Assembly: GCF_024642105.1 (NCBI RefSeq)
Contig: NZ_JAHEBT010000055.1
Location: 248,001-312,000, forward strand
Direction: 5' to 3'
Source of the DNA: Flavobacterium sp.
GTDB taxonomy: Bacteria; Bacteroidota; Bacteroidia; Flavobacteriales; Flavobacteriaceae
Length of the DNA stretch: 64,000 nt
The notes beneath the pieces were generated by a model, which was not told the DNA's origin, did no database searches, and worked only from the letters and a program-made list of their open reading frames with translations. The position numbers and the translations under genes are program-made. Of this stretch, positions 19,256-28,044 are shown in pieces; position 1 is the stretch's first letter; every line of letters starts with the position of its first letter.

Positions 19256-19927
19256 TTAGAGTTTTATAATTTCTACGTTTCTGAAATCAATAGGGAAGCC
19301 TTCGTACTGCAGCAGAATTCTACCTTTAGTTACAGAGGAATGAGTTCCTTCATTGACTAATTTACCATTCAATTCTTGAGTAATTGTTCCGTTGTTTGAA
19401 GTAACTACGAGGGTATTCCATTCATTTACAGGGTTTTCAGCTTCTTGAAAACATTTAGCTACGACACTTTTTCCAGGTTGCGTTTGAGTTCCTTTAATGG
19501 TTAAAGTAACATTCTGAAGTAATACGAAATCACCTGTAGCACCGCCTTCTTTGATTTGAAATTGAATTCCTTTAGGCCACAATTCATCAGGGGTTTCTTT
19601 AGGAACAAGGTACATGACCCCGCTATTTCTAACATTTATTTTTCGTTCAAAAGTGGTGTCTGTATTCCATTTGAATTCGACAGTAAGTTTAAAATTTCCA
19701 AAAGTTTTTTTTGACATTAAATACCCTGATTTTTTTCCATAGCAACGAATCATTTTGTTCTCAACGGCAAACACATCTAAACCTTGTTTGTGTTTTCCAG
19801 TTTCGGGTTCAAAAGCGTACCATCCTCTTAAGTTATTTTTATTAAAAAGCGAGATTGATTTTTGTGCTATTGCATTTTTTGGTACCAATAAAAGCATAAG
19901 TAATGCAAAAGAAAAGATTTGTTTCAT
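19256..19927 (-). CDS. Secreted DUF1080 (3-keto-disaccharide hydrolase-like) protein
   Basis: A 223-residue protein with a signal peptide (MKQIFSFALLMLLLVPKNAIAQ) and a single beta-sandwich DUF1080 domain: LFNKNNLRGWYAF, GYLMSKKTFGNFKLTVEFKW, NSGVMY, EWNTLVV and a closing IDFRNVEI. The domain resembles concanavalin/LamG folds and is common in polysaccharide loci. Some members hydrolyse 3-keto-glycosides. It lies upstream of fucI in the same direction with a 166-base gap, so it may or may not share a transcript. Substrate unknown. Confidence 0.75.
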   Translation of the reverse strand: MKQIFSFALLMLLLVPKNAIAQKSISLFNKNNLRGWYAFEPETGKHKQGLDVFAVENKMIRCYGKKSGYLMSKKTFGNFKLTVEFKWNTDTTFERKINVRNSGVMYLVPKETPDELWPKGIQFQIKEGGATGDFVLLQNVTLTIKGTQTQPGKSVVAKCFQEAENPVNEWNTLVVTSNNGTITQELNGKLVNEGTHSSVTKGRILLQYEGFPIDFRNVEIIKL

Positions 19928-20093
19928 TAAGTTGAATTAAATGATTTGAATAAAATATAAAAATAGTATAAAAAATAGAATCAGATGTAATGTTTTTGAT
20001 TTCTCTTTATTTTTAGATTCATTACAGTTTGTTTCATATTAAATGAATTACTGTAGCGATATGTTAATTTTTCAATATTTTATTTAAATCTAC

Positions 20094-20124
20094 TTTGTGC
20101 ATAAAATTCAATTTTATACATTTG
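20094..20124 (+). promoter_or_regulatory. Bacteroidota-type promoter of fbp
   Basis: TTTG (20094-20097), exactly 19 bases, then TACATTTG (20117-20124). This matches the TTTG-N19-TAnnTTTG consensus. Transcription would start near 20130, giving an untranslated leader of about 80 bases before the ATG at 20212. Confidence 0.8.
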
Positions 20125-20211
20125 TGCAATCGATTACATATAAATTATTTTCATAAAAGTGGTTTGATAAATGAGTTTTCGTTAATTTTATATCGAAAAT
20201 TAAATAGGGTA

Positions 20212-21225
20212 ATGAAAGATAATAATAAAACTTTAGGGGAATTTATAATTGAGAATCAGAATGAGTTTCAATACTCTTCTGGCGAATTATCTCGAATTAT
20301 AAATTCTATTCGATTGGCTGCCAAAGTGGTCAATTATAAAGTAAATAAAGCAGGATTAGTTGACATTGTTGGTGCTGTTGGAGAACAGAATGTTCAGGGA
20401 GAAGAACAGCAGAAGTTGGATGTATATGCGAATGAAATATTTATTCAAACCTTAATTAATCGGGAGATTGTTTGCGGAATAGCATCTGAAGAGAACGATG
20501 ATTTTATTACCATTGAAGGATCTGATAACGGAAATAATAATAAGTATGTGGTCTTGATGGATCCCCTGGATGGGTCTTCAAATATAGATGTTAATGTGTC
20601 TGTAGGAACAATTTTTTCGGTGTATAGACGAATTACTCCTATAGGTACTCCGGTAACTTTAGATGATTTTCTTCAACCAGGAGTCAATCAGGTGGCTGCG
20701 GGTTATGTTATTTATGGTACCTCGACTATGTTAGTTTATACTACAGGTTTTGGCGTAAATGGATTTACATTAAATCCAGCTATCGGGACGTTCTATTTGT
20801 CACATCCCAATATGAAGTTTCCTGTTGATGGTTCAATTTACTCTGTTAATGAAGGGAATTACAGTCAATTTCCGCAAGGAGTTAAGAATTATATTAAATA
20901 TTGCCAAGAAGAAGAAGGAGACAGACCGTATACTTCAAGATATATTGGCAGTTTGGTTTCGGATATTCATAGAAATATGATTAAAGGAGGTATTTATATC
21001 TATCCAACGAGTTCTAAATCGCCAAAAGGAAAATTACGGTTATTGTATGAATGCAATCCTTTGGCTTTTATTGCAGAGCAAGCAGGAGGAAAGGCTTCGG
21101 ATGGTGTGAATAGAATAATGGAGGTGCAACCTGCAGAATTACATCAACGTATTTCTTTTTTTTGTGGGAGTAAGAATATGGTCGAAAAAGCAGAAGAGTT
21201 TATGATAAAGAGTATAGCGCTATAG
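20212..21225 (+). CDS. fbp: Class I fructose-1,6-bisphosphatase
   Basis: The protein from the ATG at 20212 ([11 protein letters not shown]) has 337 residues, normal for class I FBPase. The longer open frame from 20095 would begin inside the promoter and is rejected. Landmarks: [24 protein letters not shown] and the metal/phosphate site [11 protein letters not shown], followed by [15 protein letters not shown] and [15 protein letters not shown]. The enzyme removes the 1-phosphate in gluconeogenesis, useful when growing on pyruvate and lactate from sugar-acid catabolism. It is monocistronic, with its own promoter and terminator. Confidence 0.95.
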   Translation: MKDNNKTLGEFIIENQNEFQYSSGELSRIINSIRLAAKVVNYKVNKAGLVDIVGAVGEQNVQGEEQQKLDVYANEIFIQTLINREIVCGIASEENDDFITIEGSDNGNNNKYVVLMDPLDGSSNIDVNVSVGTIFSVYRRITPIGTPVTLDDFLQPGVNQVAAGYVIYGTSTMLVYTTGFGVNGFTLNPAIGTFYLSHPNMKFPVDGSIYSVNEGNYSQFPQGVKNYIKYCQEEEGDRPYTSRYIGSLVSDIHRNMIKGGIYIYPTSSKSPKGKLRLLYECNPLAFIAEQAGGKASDGVNRIMEVQPAELHQRISFFCGSKNMVEKAEEFMIKSIAL

Positions 21226-21337
21226 ATTAAAAATACATTTAAATTGACAACAAAAATAGTTTTGGTTTTTATCTTTTTCGCATTAATGGTTTGACGGAAT
21301 AGAGTTTTAGTTTTAGATATTGTTGTTTTTAGATGAT

Positions 21338-21376
21338 GCCAATGCAAAATGAATGTTTTGTGTTGGCTTTTTTATT
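21338..21376 (+). terminator. Terminator of fbp
   Basis: Stem GCCAATGCAAAA paired with TTTTGTGTTGGC (two G-T wobbles) and a T-rich tail, about 110 bases after the fbp stop. Confidence 0.7.
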
Positions 21377-21481
21377 TTACTGGAATGAAGATTAAAAATT
21401 AGGGAAATTTTTTTTATACAAATCGATTCACCAGTGAAGTTTTCTCATGTAAAATATAAAAAGAGGAAGTCGTAAAAAAAT

Positions 21482-21514
21482 AAAAACCCCTAACACATTC
21501 GTATTAGGGGTTTT
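21482..21514 (-). terminator. Terminator of the tRNA gene
   Basis: AAAAACCCCTAA and TTAGGGGTTTT form a stem immediately 3' of the tRNA on the minus strand, and the minus-strand side continues into a T-run. On the plus strand it is less convincing. Confidence 0.8.
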
Positions 21515-21522
21515 AGCTTTTG

Positions 21523-21596
21523 TAGCGAAGACGGGAGTTGAACCCGTGACCTCAGGGTTATGAATCCTGCGCTCTAACCAACTGAGCTACCTCGCC
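21523..21596 (-). tRNA. tRNA-Met (anticodon CAT)
   Basis: A 74-nt cloverleaf is readable on the minus strand: acceptor GGCGAGG / CTTCGCT (first pair G-U, one more G-U), D-arm with AGCTCAGTTGGTTAGAGC, anticodon loop TTCATAA with CAT, and T-arm ACGGG TTCAACT CCCGT. The discriminator is A, and CCA is not encoded. There is no C1-A72 mismatch, so it is not the initiator. A CAT tRNA read by TilS as Ile2 is the alternative. The gene stands alone between fbp and a START-like gene. Confidence 0.9.
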
Positions 21597-21746
21597 ATTT
21601 TTATTGTCATGCATCTCTCAATGCGGGTGCAAATATAGAAATAATAATAATGTTTGCAAGTATAAATGGAGAAAAAAATATTTTTAAAAACACTTTTTTT
21701 TTGAGTTTATATTCTTATATTTCACAAAAAATATTAAACAGTATTC

Positions 21747-22139
21747 ATGGATTCAAAAATACGTTACGAGATAGAATTTCCTATTAATTCTTCACCTCAA
21801 TTATTGTATCAATATATTTCAACTCCATCAGGTTTGTCAGAGTGGTTTGCTGATAATGTAAACTCTCGAGGCGAATTTTTCACGTTCATTTGGAATGACT
21901 CACAAGAGAAAGCTAGATTGGCCTCTAAAAAATCAGGAGAGAAAGTGAAATTCAAATGGGTGGATGATAATGGGAAAGATACAGAGTATTTTTTTGAGTT
22001 ACACATCCTTGAAGACGAAATTACTAAAGACGTTTCGTTGTTAGTAATTGATTTTGCGCCCAAAGACGAATTAGATGAAGCCAAACAATTGTGGGAAAAT
22101 CAAATTTCGGATTTGAAACATCTTATAGGATCGGTATAA
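21747..22139 (+). CDS. START-like / SRPBCC (AHSA1-type) domain protein
   Basis: A 130-residue single-domain protein with the helix-grip pattern: an N-terminal strand RYEIEFPINSSPQLLYQYIS, GLSEWFADNV, a run of central strands (FTFIWNDSQ, KVKFKWVDD) and a long C-terminal amphipathic helix. It resembles the conserved Bacteroidota START-like proteins related to AHSA1. Ligand and role are unknown. It is short and soluble, and is followed by a terminator hairpin. Confidence 0.8.
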   Translation: MDSKIRYEIEFPINSSPQLLYQYISTPSGLSEWFADNVNSRGEFFTFIWNDSQEKARLASKKSGEKVKFKWVDDNGKDTEYFFELHILEDEITKDVSLLVIDFAPKDELDEAKQLWENQISDLKHLIGSV

Positions 22140-22158
22140 TAAATTGTATTTTATAACT

Positions 22159-22166
22159 TATATTTG
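22159..22166 (+). promoter_or_regulatory. -7 element TATATTTG overlapping a terminator stem
   Basis: TATATTTG fits the Bacteroidota -7 consensus, but no good -33 TTG is seen at the right distance. Its last base is the first base of the terminator stem at 22166, so a transcript started here would begin within the hairpin and lack its left arm. Confidence 0.5.
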
Positions 22167-22193
22167 CCCTGAACAAAATTCAGGGCTTTTTTT
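22166..22193 (+). terminator. Terminator of the START-like gene
   Basis: GCCCTGAA, loop CAAAA, then TTCAGGGC and a run of seven T. The ATG of the aminotransferase gene follows directly after the T-run. Confidence 0.85.
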
Positions 22194-23027
22194 ATGATCA
22201 ATTTTAACGGAGATAGTAGCGCACAAGAGAATATGTTAACTCAAAATCGTGCTTTTTTATACGGCGATGCGGTTTTTGAAACGGTAAAAATTGTAAAAGG
22301 AAAAATTCTTTTTTTGGAAAATCACTATTTTAGATTGATGGCTTCTATGCGTATTCTTCGAATGGAAATCCCTATGAATTTTACCATGGAATATTTTGAA
22401 GAGCAACTACTATCTGTGGTAGAAAATAACGGATTTTCTGATTCGGCTCGTGCCCGAATTACAGTTTATCGTAATGATGGGGGGTATTATTTACCTATTA
22501 CTAATGATATTTCTTTTTTAATTCATACTAGTTCTTTAGAGAATCAATCTTTTATTTTTGAGACTAAGGAGTGTGAAGTGGATTTGTATAAGGATTTCTA
22601 TATCATTAAACAATTGCTATCGACTTTAAAAACAACTAATAAGGTTGTTAATGTAACAGCAAGTATTTATGCTAATGAAAACGGCTTAGACAATTGTATT
22701 CTACTTAATGAAAATAAAAATGTAGTGGAGGTTCTGCAAGGCAATATTTTTATGTTACAGGGCAATACGTTGATTACACCGCCCATTTCAGAAGGTTGTA
22801 TTAATGGAGTTATGAGAAAGCAAGTGCTTGCTTTGGCTAAAACAATAGAAGGATTGGAAGTAATTGAAGAAATAATTTCTCCTTTTGACCTTCAAAAAGC
22901 AGATGAATTGTTTTTTACTAACGTTATCAAAGGGATTCAGTCAATAACTAAATACAGAAAAAAAGAATTTTCTACTACAACAGCCAATGTGTTAGTGCAA
23001 AAGTTGAACGAATTAATTATGAATTAA
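22194..23027 (+). CDS. Class IV PLP-dependent aminotransferase (aminodeoxychorismate lyase / BCAT-like)
   Basis: A 277-residue fold-type IV enzyme: FLYGDAVFETVKI near the N-terminus, candidate PLP lysine in the LSTLKTTNKVVN segment, the cofactor-phosphate stretch NVVEVLQGNIF, and TPPISEGCINGVMRK. The family contains 4-amino-4-deoxychorismate lyase (PabC), branched-chain and D-amino-acid transaminases. Length and lack of BCAT extras favour a PabC-like role in folate synthesis, but this is not certain. Its ATG abuts the T-run of the upstream terminator. It ends by overlapping the convergent YqgE gene by 4 bases. Confidence 0.78.
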   Translation: MINFNGDSSAQENMLTQNRAFLYGDAVFETVKIVKGKILFLENHYFRLMASMRILRMEIPMNFTMEYFEEQLLSVVENNGFSDSARARITVYRNDGGYYLPITNDISFLIHTSSLENQSFIFETKECEVDLYKDFYIIKQLLSTLKTTNKVVNVTASIYANENGLDNCILLNENKNVVEVLQGNIFMLQGNTLITPPISEGCINGVMRKQVLALAKTIEGLEVIEEIISPFDLQKADELFFTNVIKGIQSITKYRKKEFSTTTANVLVQKLNELIMN

Positions 23028-23584
23028 TTCAAATACGGATTTTCGGGAGCATTAGACCAAATGAGGTAATCGCCTCCTAATTCAATAATTTTCTCTTTCC
23101 AAAAATGAATGGTGGATTTGCCAATAATTTTGTTTTCATAACTATTTGTTGTGACAATCCAAGAGTTATGTTCCATTTCAGATTCCAATTGATCTTCTTC
23201 CCAACCGGTATAACCAAGAAAAAACCGAATATTAGTCTTATTGATTTTTCGTTGGTTAATCAATTCTTTTACGGATTCAAAGTCGCCACCCCAATAAATA
23301 CCATTGGATATTTCTACACTATTTGGGATTAATTCGGGTACATTGTGAATGAAATACAGATTATCTTGTTCTACAGGACCTCCATTATAGACTTTAAAAG
23401 ATGCTTTTATGTCTGGAAGTAAATCATTAATGGAATATTTGAGAGGTTTATTAATAATAAACCCGACAGAGCCTTCTTGATTATGATCAGTTAATAAAAT
23501 TACAGATCTATCGAATGATGCGTCACCAATAATATAAGGATCGGCTATAAGAAGTTGTCCCTTTTTTAATTTTGCTGAAATCAT
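23024..23584 (-). CDS. YqgE/AlgH family protein
   Basis: From the ATG at 23584 (MISAKLKKGQLLIADPYI) the protein has 186 residues, the normal size. The nine extra residues of the longer frame are rejected. Family motifs: KGQLLIADP, F.RSVILLTDHNQEGSVGFIINKPL, YNGGPVEQDNLYFIH, and RFFLGYTGWEEDQLESEM. A conserved family (DUF179) of unknown biochemical role. It lies downstream of HU but behind a terminator. Confidence 0.88.
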   Translation of the reverse strand: MISAKLKKGQLLIADPYIIGDASFDRSVILLTDHNQEGSVGFIINKPLKYSINDLLPDIKASFKVYNGGPVEQDNLYFIHNVPELIPNSVEISNGIYWGGDFESVKELINQRKINKTNIRFFLGYTGWEEDQLESEMEHNSWIVTTNSYENKIIGKSTIHFWKEKIIELGGDYLIWSNAPENPYLN

Positions 23585-23652
23585 GGCTTCAATTTTTACT
23601 AAAATTAACAATAAAAATCGTATGTGCTTAAATTAAATCGATAAAAGGTATA

Positions 23653-23678
23653 AAAAAACCTTCCAAAAGGAAGGTTTT
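23653..23678 (-). terminator. Terminator of the HU gene
   Basis: AAAAACCTTCC, loop AAAA, GGAAGGTTTTT: the stem lies 22 bases beyond the HU stop, with T-run on both strands. Confidence 0.85.
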
Positions 23679-23700
23679 TGTTATATCAGGAAAACTTTAA

Positions 23701-23973
23701 TTAGTTTACAGCTCCCTCTAATTCAGCACCAGCTTTGAATTTTACTACATTTTTAGCAGCGATTTTGATAGTTTTTCCAGTTTGTGGATTTCTACCATCT
23801 CTTGCAGCTCTTTTAGAAACTGACCAAGATCCGAAACCTACTAAAGATACTCTTCCACCTTTTTTCAAAGTACCACCTACATTTCCTAAAAATGATTCTA
23901 AAGCTAATTTTGCAGCTGCTTTAGTAATTCCTGCGTCAGCAGCGATAGCGTCGATTAATTCTGATTTGTTCAT
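23701..23973 (-). CDS. HU-family DNA-binding protein
   Basis: A 90-residue histone-like protein: NKSELIDAIAADAGITKAAA for dimer helices, GGRVSLVGFGSW at the turn, and the DNA-embracing arm RDGRNPQTGKTIKI. Complete and typical; it bends and compacts DNA. It is monocistronic, with a well-matched promoter upstream and a terminator downstream. Confidence 0.95.
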   Translation of the reverse strand: MNKSELIDAIAADAGITKAAAKLALESFLGNVGGTLKKGGRVSLVGFGSWSVSKRAARDGRNPQTGKTIKIAAKNVVKFKAGAELEGAVN

Positions 23974-24014
23974 AATAATTCGTTATTAATTGTTGGTTAA
24001 AAAAAATTGTTAAA

Positions 24015-24045
24015 CAAATTTAGCAGGAAATCCTTTCTGTGCAAG
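24015..24045 (-). promoter_or_regulatory. Promoter of the HU gene
   Basis: On the minus strand: CTTG (24045-24042), 19 bases, then TAAATTTG (24022-24015). This is a near-consensus Bacteroidota promoter about 40 bases upstream of the HU start. Confidence 0.75.
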
Positions 24046-24150
24046 GAAAAAATACAATTTAGGGGTATTTTGTTGATAACTTCATTTTTTTGTTTATAAA
24101 GTAAGAGGTTTCTCGTCCGAAAACGTGATAAATACTCGCTTTTTTGAGGT

Positions 24151-25098
24151 TTAATAGGCTTTGGCGTTTTCGGTAAATTGAATTCCATTTAATAATTCGG
24201 CAGTAGTCATCTTCTTTTTACCTGGAAATTGTAAACTTAAGATTTGAATAAATCCATCTTGCACGGCAATTTTTAGTTCTTTTTTGGTGCAAACCAATTG
24301 GCCAATAGTCAAAGAATGCGCTTCGTAAACAATACTTGCTTCGTATATTTTGATATTCCATTCGTCTCCTTTATCACTAAAGTAACACCACGCAGCTGGA
24401 TAAGGACTTAGACCTCTTATAAGATTATGAATTTCTGAGGCTGATTTTGTCCAATCAATTTTACAATTCTCTTTATTTAATTTGTAAGCCGTTTTAATAT
24501 CAGCAGTATCTTGTTGAATGGTCGTAGTTACATTTCCTTTTTCAAGCAATGCTAAAGTTTGGATGACCGTTTCGCTACCCAATTGCATCAATCGGTCGTG
24601 CAATTCTCCCGCAGATTCGGTTTTGCTAATGGGAGTTTCGGCATTCAATATCATGGCTCCAGTATCTATTTTATCGTCAATAAAGAAGGTAGTTACACCC
24701 GTTTTGGTTTCTCCATTGATAATTGCCCAGTTGATGGGTGCTGCACCTCTATAATTGGGTAGGAGTGAAGCGTGAAGATTGAATGTGCCAAGCGACGGCA
24801 TTTCCCAGACTACTTTGGGTAGCATTCTAAAAGCAACCACTATTTGTAAATTGGCGTTTAATGCTTTCAATTCGGCTAAAAAACTTTCGTCTTTTAAATT
24901 AGTAGGTTGTAGTAAAGGTAGCTCATGTGCCAAAGCATATTCTTTTACGGCTGAATATTTTATCTTTTGTCCGCGTCCAGCAGGTTTGTCCGCCGCTGTG
25001 ATTACTCCAACCACTTCGTACTTGTTTTGTAAAATAGTGTCTAAAATGCCCACGGCAAATTCGGGAGTACCCATAAAGACGATTCGTAATTTCTCCAT
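24151..25098 (-). CDS. fmt: Methionyl-tRNA formyltransferase
   Basis: A 315-residue protein with RIVFMGTPEFAVGIL at the start, the catalytic region LHASLLPNYRGAAPINWAI (Asn/His/Asp site with TFFIDDKIDTGAMIL), and the C-terminal OB-like tRNA-binding domain starting near residue 205. It formylates initiator Met-tRNA. Its ATG overlaps the recQ stop codon (TAATG), so the two are translationally coupled. Confidence 0.95.
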   Translation of the reverse strand: MEKLRIVFMGTPEFAVGILDTILQNKYEVVGVITAADKPAGRGQKIKYSAVKEYALAHELPLLQPTNLKDESFLAELKALNANLQIVVAFRMLPKVVWEMPSLGTFNLHASLLPNYRGAAPINWAIINGETKTGVTTFFIDDKIDTGAMILNAETPISKTESAGELHDRLMQLGSETVIQTLALLEKGNVTTTIQQDTADIKTAYKLNKENCKIDWTKSASEIHNLIRGLSPYPAAWCYFSDKGDEWNIKIYEASIVYEAHSLTIGQLVCTKKELKIAVQDGFIQILSLQFPGKKKMTTAELLNGIQFTENAKAY

Positions 25099-26993
25099 TA
25101 GTGATGAATTGTATATTTGTTGTTCGCTTTAATGGCGATTTGTTCTTGTTCTAATAAATGTTGAAGCACTTCGATAACGGCATTGGTATCGGTTTGGGTT
25201 CTTTCTTGAATTTCTCTCGACGTTAACTCTTCAGTTTGTAATAATGTAAGTATAGAATTAGAAAGAGTTTCGGTAGTATTTGCTACTTTCTTTTTACTAA
25301 TACAATACGAGCAAATTCCACAATCAGTATCCGATTTTTCGCCAAAATAAGCCAAAATTAATCGGTTTTTACAGGTTTGCTTCTCATTTATATAGTGTAC
25401 TACTGATTGTAATTGTTCTTTTTTTAATTGATTTTGTCTTTCTAAATATTTTGCTACCCGATTAATGGTTCGTTCGTCTTCGCGAATTTCGTTAAAGAGT
25501 ATCGAAGCATCATTGTTTTTTGAGTGGTACTCAATAATGTCTTTTTCTTTTAATTTGTTCAAAACAGCCTGAACCTCAATCGATTTATGATTCGATTTTT
25601 TTGCAATAAAATCCAAATTAAAAGCGGTTTGCATTTCATAGATGCCAGGGTAGGTTCGTAAAATGGTTAGGATAATTTCCTCGTCATTAGGATTCAAACT
25701 GATGTAGCGAATGACTTCTTTAGAAGGAATCAAAAATTGCAAACTTATCTTTTCTGAAAATTCTTGAGATAAACTAATAATACCTTGTCGGTCTAAAAAC
25801 TGAATAGCATTGTAGGTCTTTAGTGTCGAGAAGTTGTATTTCAAACAAAAATGATTCAGGTTGAAAGCAAATTGTTCATTGATGCCTTCTCCATAAGCAA
25901 TCTGAAAATAGTTACACAATTTGATGAACACCGAATTCAAAAAAGGCTTGTCGGGTAAATTGGATAAAAACTGATTTTCGGCTTGTAGAACATCCGAAGG
26001 GCTTGTTAATAAAACGGCAAAAGCTTTTTCTCCATTACGTCCAGCACGACCTGATTCTTGGTAATAATTTTCGATATTATCAGGTAATTGAATATGGATA
26101 ACCGTTTTTACATTGGCTTTGTCAATTCCCATTCCAAAAGCATTAGTAGCTACAATTACTTGCGCTTCTTCTTGCATCCACAACGCCATATTCTTGTCTT
26201 TTTCTTTTGGCGAAAGCCCACCATGATAGTAAGTCGCTTTGAATCCTAGCGCATGTAATTGATTGGATATATCAATGCACGAGCGTCGGTTACGAACATA
26301 TATAATAGAAGGTTGCGGATTCTTTTTAAGGATCTGTTCTATTGTATAGAGTTTGTCCTCGGCTTCAATCACCATATAAGCAATATTCTCTCTTGCGAAT
26401 GATTTTTGAAAAATAGATGGATTTTGCAATCCTGTTTCGGTAATAATGTCTTCTTTGACTCTTGGAGTTGCCGTGGCTGTTAAGGCTAAAAAAGGAACTT
26501 TTTGAAAATGTTTTTTTAAGTCGGAAATTTTTAAATAAGCCGGTCTAAAATCGTGTCCCCATTGTGAGACACAATGCGCTTCGTCAATAGCGATAAGATT
26601 GATAGGAAGATTTTTAATTCGGTCCAAAATCCAATCCGACTGCAAACGCTCTGGTGATAAATACAGAAATTTGTAATTGCCAAATTGGCAATTGTCTAAC
26701 AAATCAATCATTTCATCAGAACGAATTCCACCAGTTAAAGCAATAGCTTTGATATTGCGCGCTTGTAAGTTGGCTACTTGGTCTTTCATTAAAGCCACTA
26801 AAGGAGAAATGACCAAACAAATACCTTCTTGCATTAGAGCAGGAACTTGAAAGCAAATGGATTTACCACCACCTGTTGGTAGAATAGCCAAGGTATCCTT
26901 GCCGCTTACAACAGAATCGATGATTTCGTTTTGTAGCGATCGGAACTGATCGTGTTTCCAATATTTCTGAAGAATAGCTAGTGCTGTTTGCAT
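25098..26993 (-). CDS. recQ: ATP-dependent DNA helicase RecQ
   Basis: The start chosen is the ATG at 26993 (MQTALAILQKYWKHDQFR), giving 631 residues; an upstream in-frame TTG at 27023 adds only ten unlikely residues. SF2 motifs: FRSLQNEII, ILPTGGGKS (Walker A), DEAHCVSQWGHDFRP, LTATATPR, GFKATYYHGG and QESGRAGRNG. The RecQ zinc site follows (CKNRLILAYFGEK with C..C..C). A winged-helix region and a short C-terminal tail come after; no separate HRDC domain is obvious. Role: 3'-5' unwinding in recombination and fork repair. Confidence 0.93.
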   Translation of the reverse strand: MQTALAILQKYWKHDQFRSLQNEIIDSVVSGKDTLAILPTGGGKSICFQVPALMQEGICLVISPLVALMKDQVANLQARNIKAIALTGGIRSDEMIDLLDNCQFGNYKFLYLSPERLQSDWILDRIKNLPINLIAIDEAHCVSQWGHDFRPAYLKISDLKKHFQKVPFLALTATATPRVKEDIITETGLQNPSIFQKSFARENIAYMVIEAEDKLYTIEQILKKNPQPSIIYVRNRRSCIDISNQLHALGFKATYYHGGLSPKEKDKNMALWMQEEAQVIVATNAFGMGIDKANVKTVIHIQLPDNIENYYQESGRAGRNGEKAFAVLLTSPSDVLQAENQFLSNLPDKPFLNSVFIKLCNYFQIAYGEGINEQFAFNLNHFCLKYNFSTLKTYNAIQFLDRQGIISLSQEFSEKISLQFLIPSKEVIRYISLNPNDEEIILTILRTYPGIYEMQTAFNLDFIAKKSNHKSIEVQAVLNKLKEKDIIEYHSKNNDASILFNEIREDERTINRVAKYLERQNQLKKEQLQSVVHYINEKQTCKNRLILAYFGEKSDTDCGICSYCISKKKVANTTETLSNSILTLLQTEELTSREIQERTQTDTNAVIEVLQHLLEQEQIAIKANNKYTIHH

Positions 26994-27056
26994 AGATTTC
27001 AGGGCGCTACGTTGGGTTTTCAATGCAAAAGGGAATCACTTTTACATTGTATTGTT

Positions 27057-27596
27057 TTAGTTTGAAATTTTATCTAAGATAAAAAGAATTCTTTTATCAA
27101 CACTATCTTTAGGAACCTCAATCAGTTCGTATCCGTATTTTTGATAGGTTTCTACTAAATGATTGTGAATCAATTGGGCTTGTTCAAAGTTTTCATAGCG
27201 TTCTTGGTCGCTTACATAAATGTCTTCCCAAGGAGGTAAAATAAATATTTTAGAATAAATATGTTCTTTACAAGCTGCATCAAAAAAAGCAGGATAGCTG
27301 TCGCCAATGTAGTGCATATAAGCTAAAACATCAGGAATACCTCTGTCAATAAATACAATGTTGTGAGGTTCTTGGTGCGCGTCACGGAATTGTTTTTTTC
27401 TTCCTTCTAACAAGAGTTCGCTAAAAAGCAAAGGTTTCTCCAGGAACAATTGTTCAATCCCTTGTTTTTGTGCTTCGGCGGTAACCTGTCTGGAAATCTC
27501 GGGATAACAACAATAACCACTTTGGACTAATCCGTCAATGATCGTCGTTTTTCCTGTTCCGGGTCCGCCAATAATTACAATGATTTCTTTTTGCAC
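27057..27596 (-). CDS. P-loop NTPase (AAA_28 / NadR-kinase-like)
   Basis: A 179-residue kinase-like protein: Walker A GGPGTGKTT, FIDRGIPDVLAY for the second acidic motif, and LPPWEDIYVSDQERYENFEQA as lid. This matches the AAA_28 family of small ATP-binding proteins, substrate unknown. The start codon is GTG at 27596; no ATG is near. It lies 63 bases upstream of the recQ ATG in the same direction. A TAAATTTG element on the minus strand (27621-27614) may be its -7 box. Confidence 0.8.
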   Translation of the reverse strand: MQKEIIVIIGGPGTGKTTIIDGLVQSGYCCYPEISRQVTAEAQKQGIEQLFLEKPLLFSELLLEGRKKQFRDAHQEPHNIVFIDRGIPDVLAYMHYIGDSYPAFFDAACKEHIYSKIFILPPWEDIYVSDQERYENFEQAQLIHNHLVETYQKYGYELIEVPKDSVDKRILFILDKISN

Positions 27597-27716
27597 TTTT
27601 TGTAAATAAGTCGCAAATTTACCTAAAGTAATTGGGATTTTAAAAATTAATCGATTCTATAATTATCATTCGTTTCAAAAAATAACTGGAAATTCTAAAA
27701 TCTAAAATCAATACCT

Positions 27717-27724
27717 TATATTTG
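27717..27724 (+). promoter_or_regulatory. Probable -7 element of the DUF493-DUF4290-murA operon
   Basis: TATATTTG, 20 bases before the ATG at 27745. No convincing -33 TTTG is at 19 bases, so the call rests on the -7 box and position. Confidence 0.5.
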
Positions 27725-27744
27725 CGTTTATTTTAAGTTTACGA

Positions 27745-28041
27745 ATGGATCAAGAGAAAGAAAACAAAACAGCTGAATTTTACGAAAGATTGAAGGTAGA
27801 GTTGGATATGAGTAATACTTGGCCTGCTTTATATTTATTTAAATTTATCGTTCCTTCGGTTGCTGATAATGTAGAGCGCGTAGAAAATGCTTTTGATTGT
27901 ATGGGTGCTGTGATTAAAACTACGAAATCTAAAACAGGTAAATTTACTAGCGTGTCGGTAGATGTTCAAATGAAAGACGCGCAAGAAATAATTGATAAAT
28001 ACATCGAAGTTTCGGTAATAGAAGGTATCGTTTCCCTATAA
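27745..28041 (+). CDS. DUF493 family protein (YbeD-like)
   Basis: A 98-residue ferredoxin-fold protein: FYERLKVELDMSNTWPALYLFKFIVPS at the N-terminus and GKFTSVSVDVQMKDAQEIIDKY near the end, the hallmarks of DUF493/YbeD. Possible small allosteric role; function unproven. It is the first gene of a tight operon, with only three bases before the next gene. Confidence 0.88.
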   Translation: MDQEKENKTAEFYERLKVELDMSNTWPALYLFKFIVPSVADNVERVENAFDCMGAVIKTTKSKTGKFTSVSVDVQMKDAQEIIDKYIEVSVIEGIVSL

Positions 28042-28044
28042 AAT

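Noticed and set aside
1..19927. Complete SusC/SusD polysaccharide utilisation locus
   Set aside because: No SusC or SusD gene, lyase or regulator is in the window. The locus is incomplete as seen, and its 5' part is beyond the edge.
20017..20055. Apparent inverted repeat ATTCAT / ATGAAT and TACAGT / ACTGTA upstream of fbp
   Set aside because: The two pairs have different centres, so they cannot form one helix or one symmetrical operator.
21523..21596. Initiator tRNA-fMet
   Set aside because: The first pair is G-U and not the C-A mismatch of initiators. It is called elongator Met, with Ile2 (lysidine) as the remaining alternative.
24779..25132. 117-residue open frame on the plus strand opposite fmt
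   Set aside because: Shadow of the fmt coding sequence: no family features, no start context, and fmt is certain.
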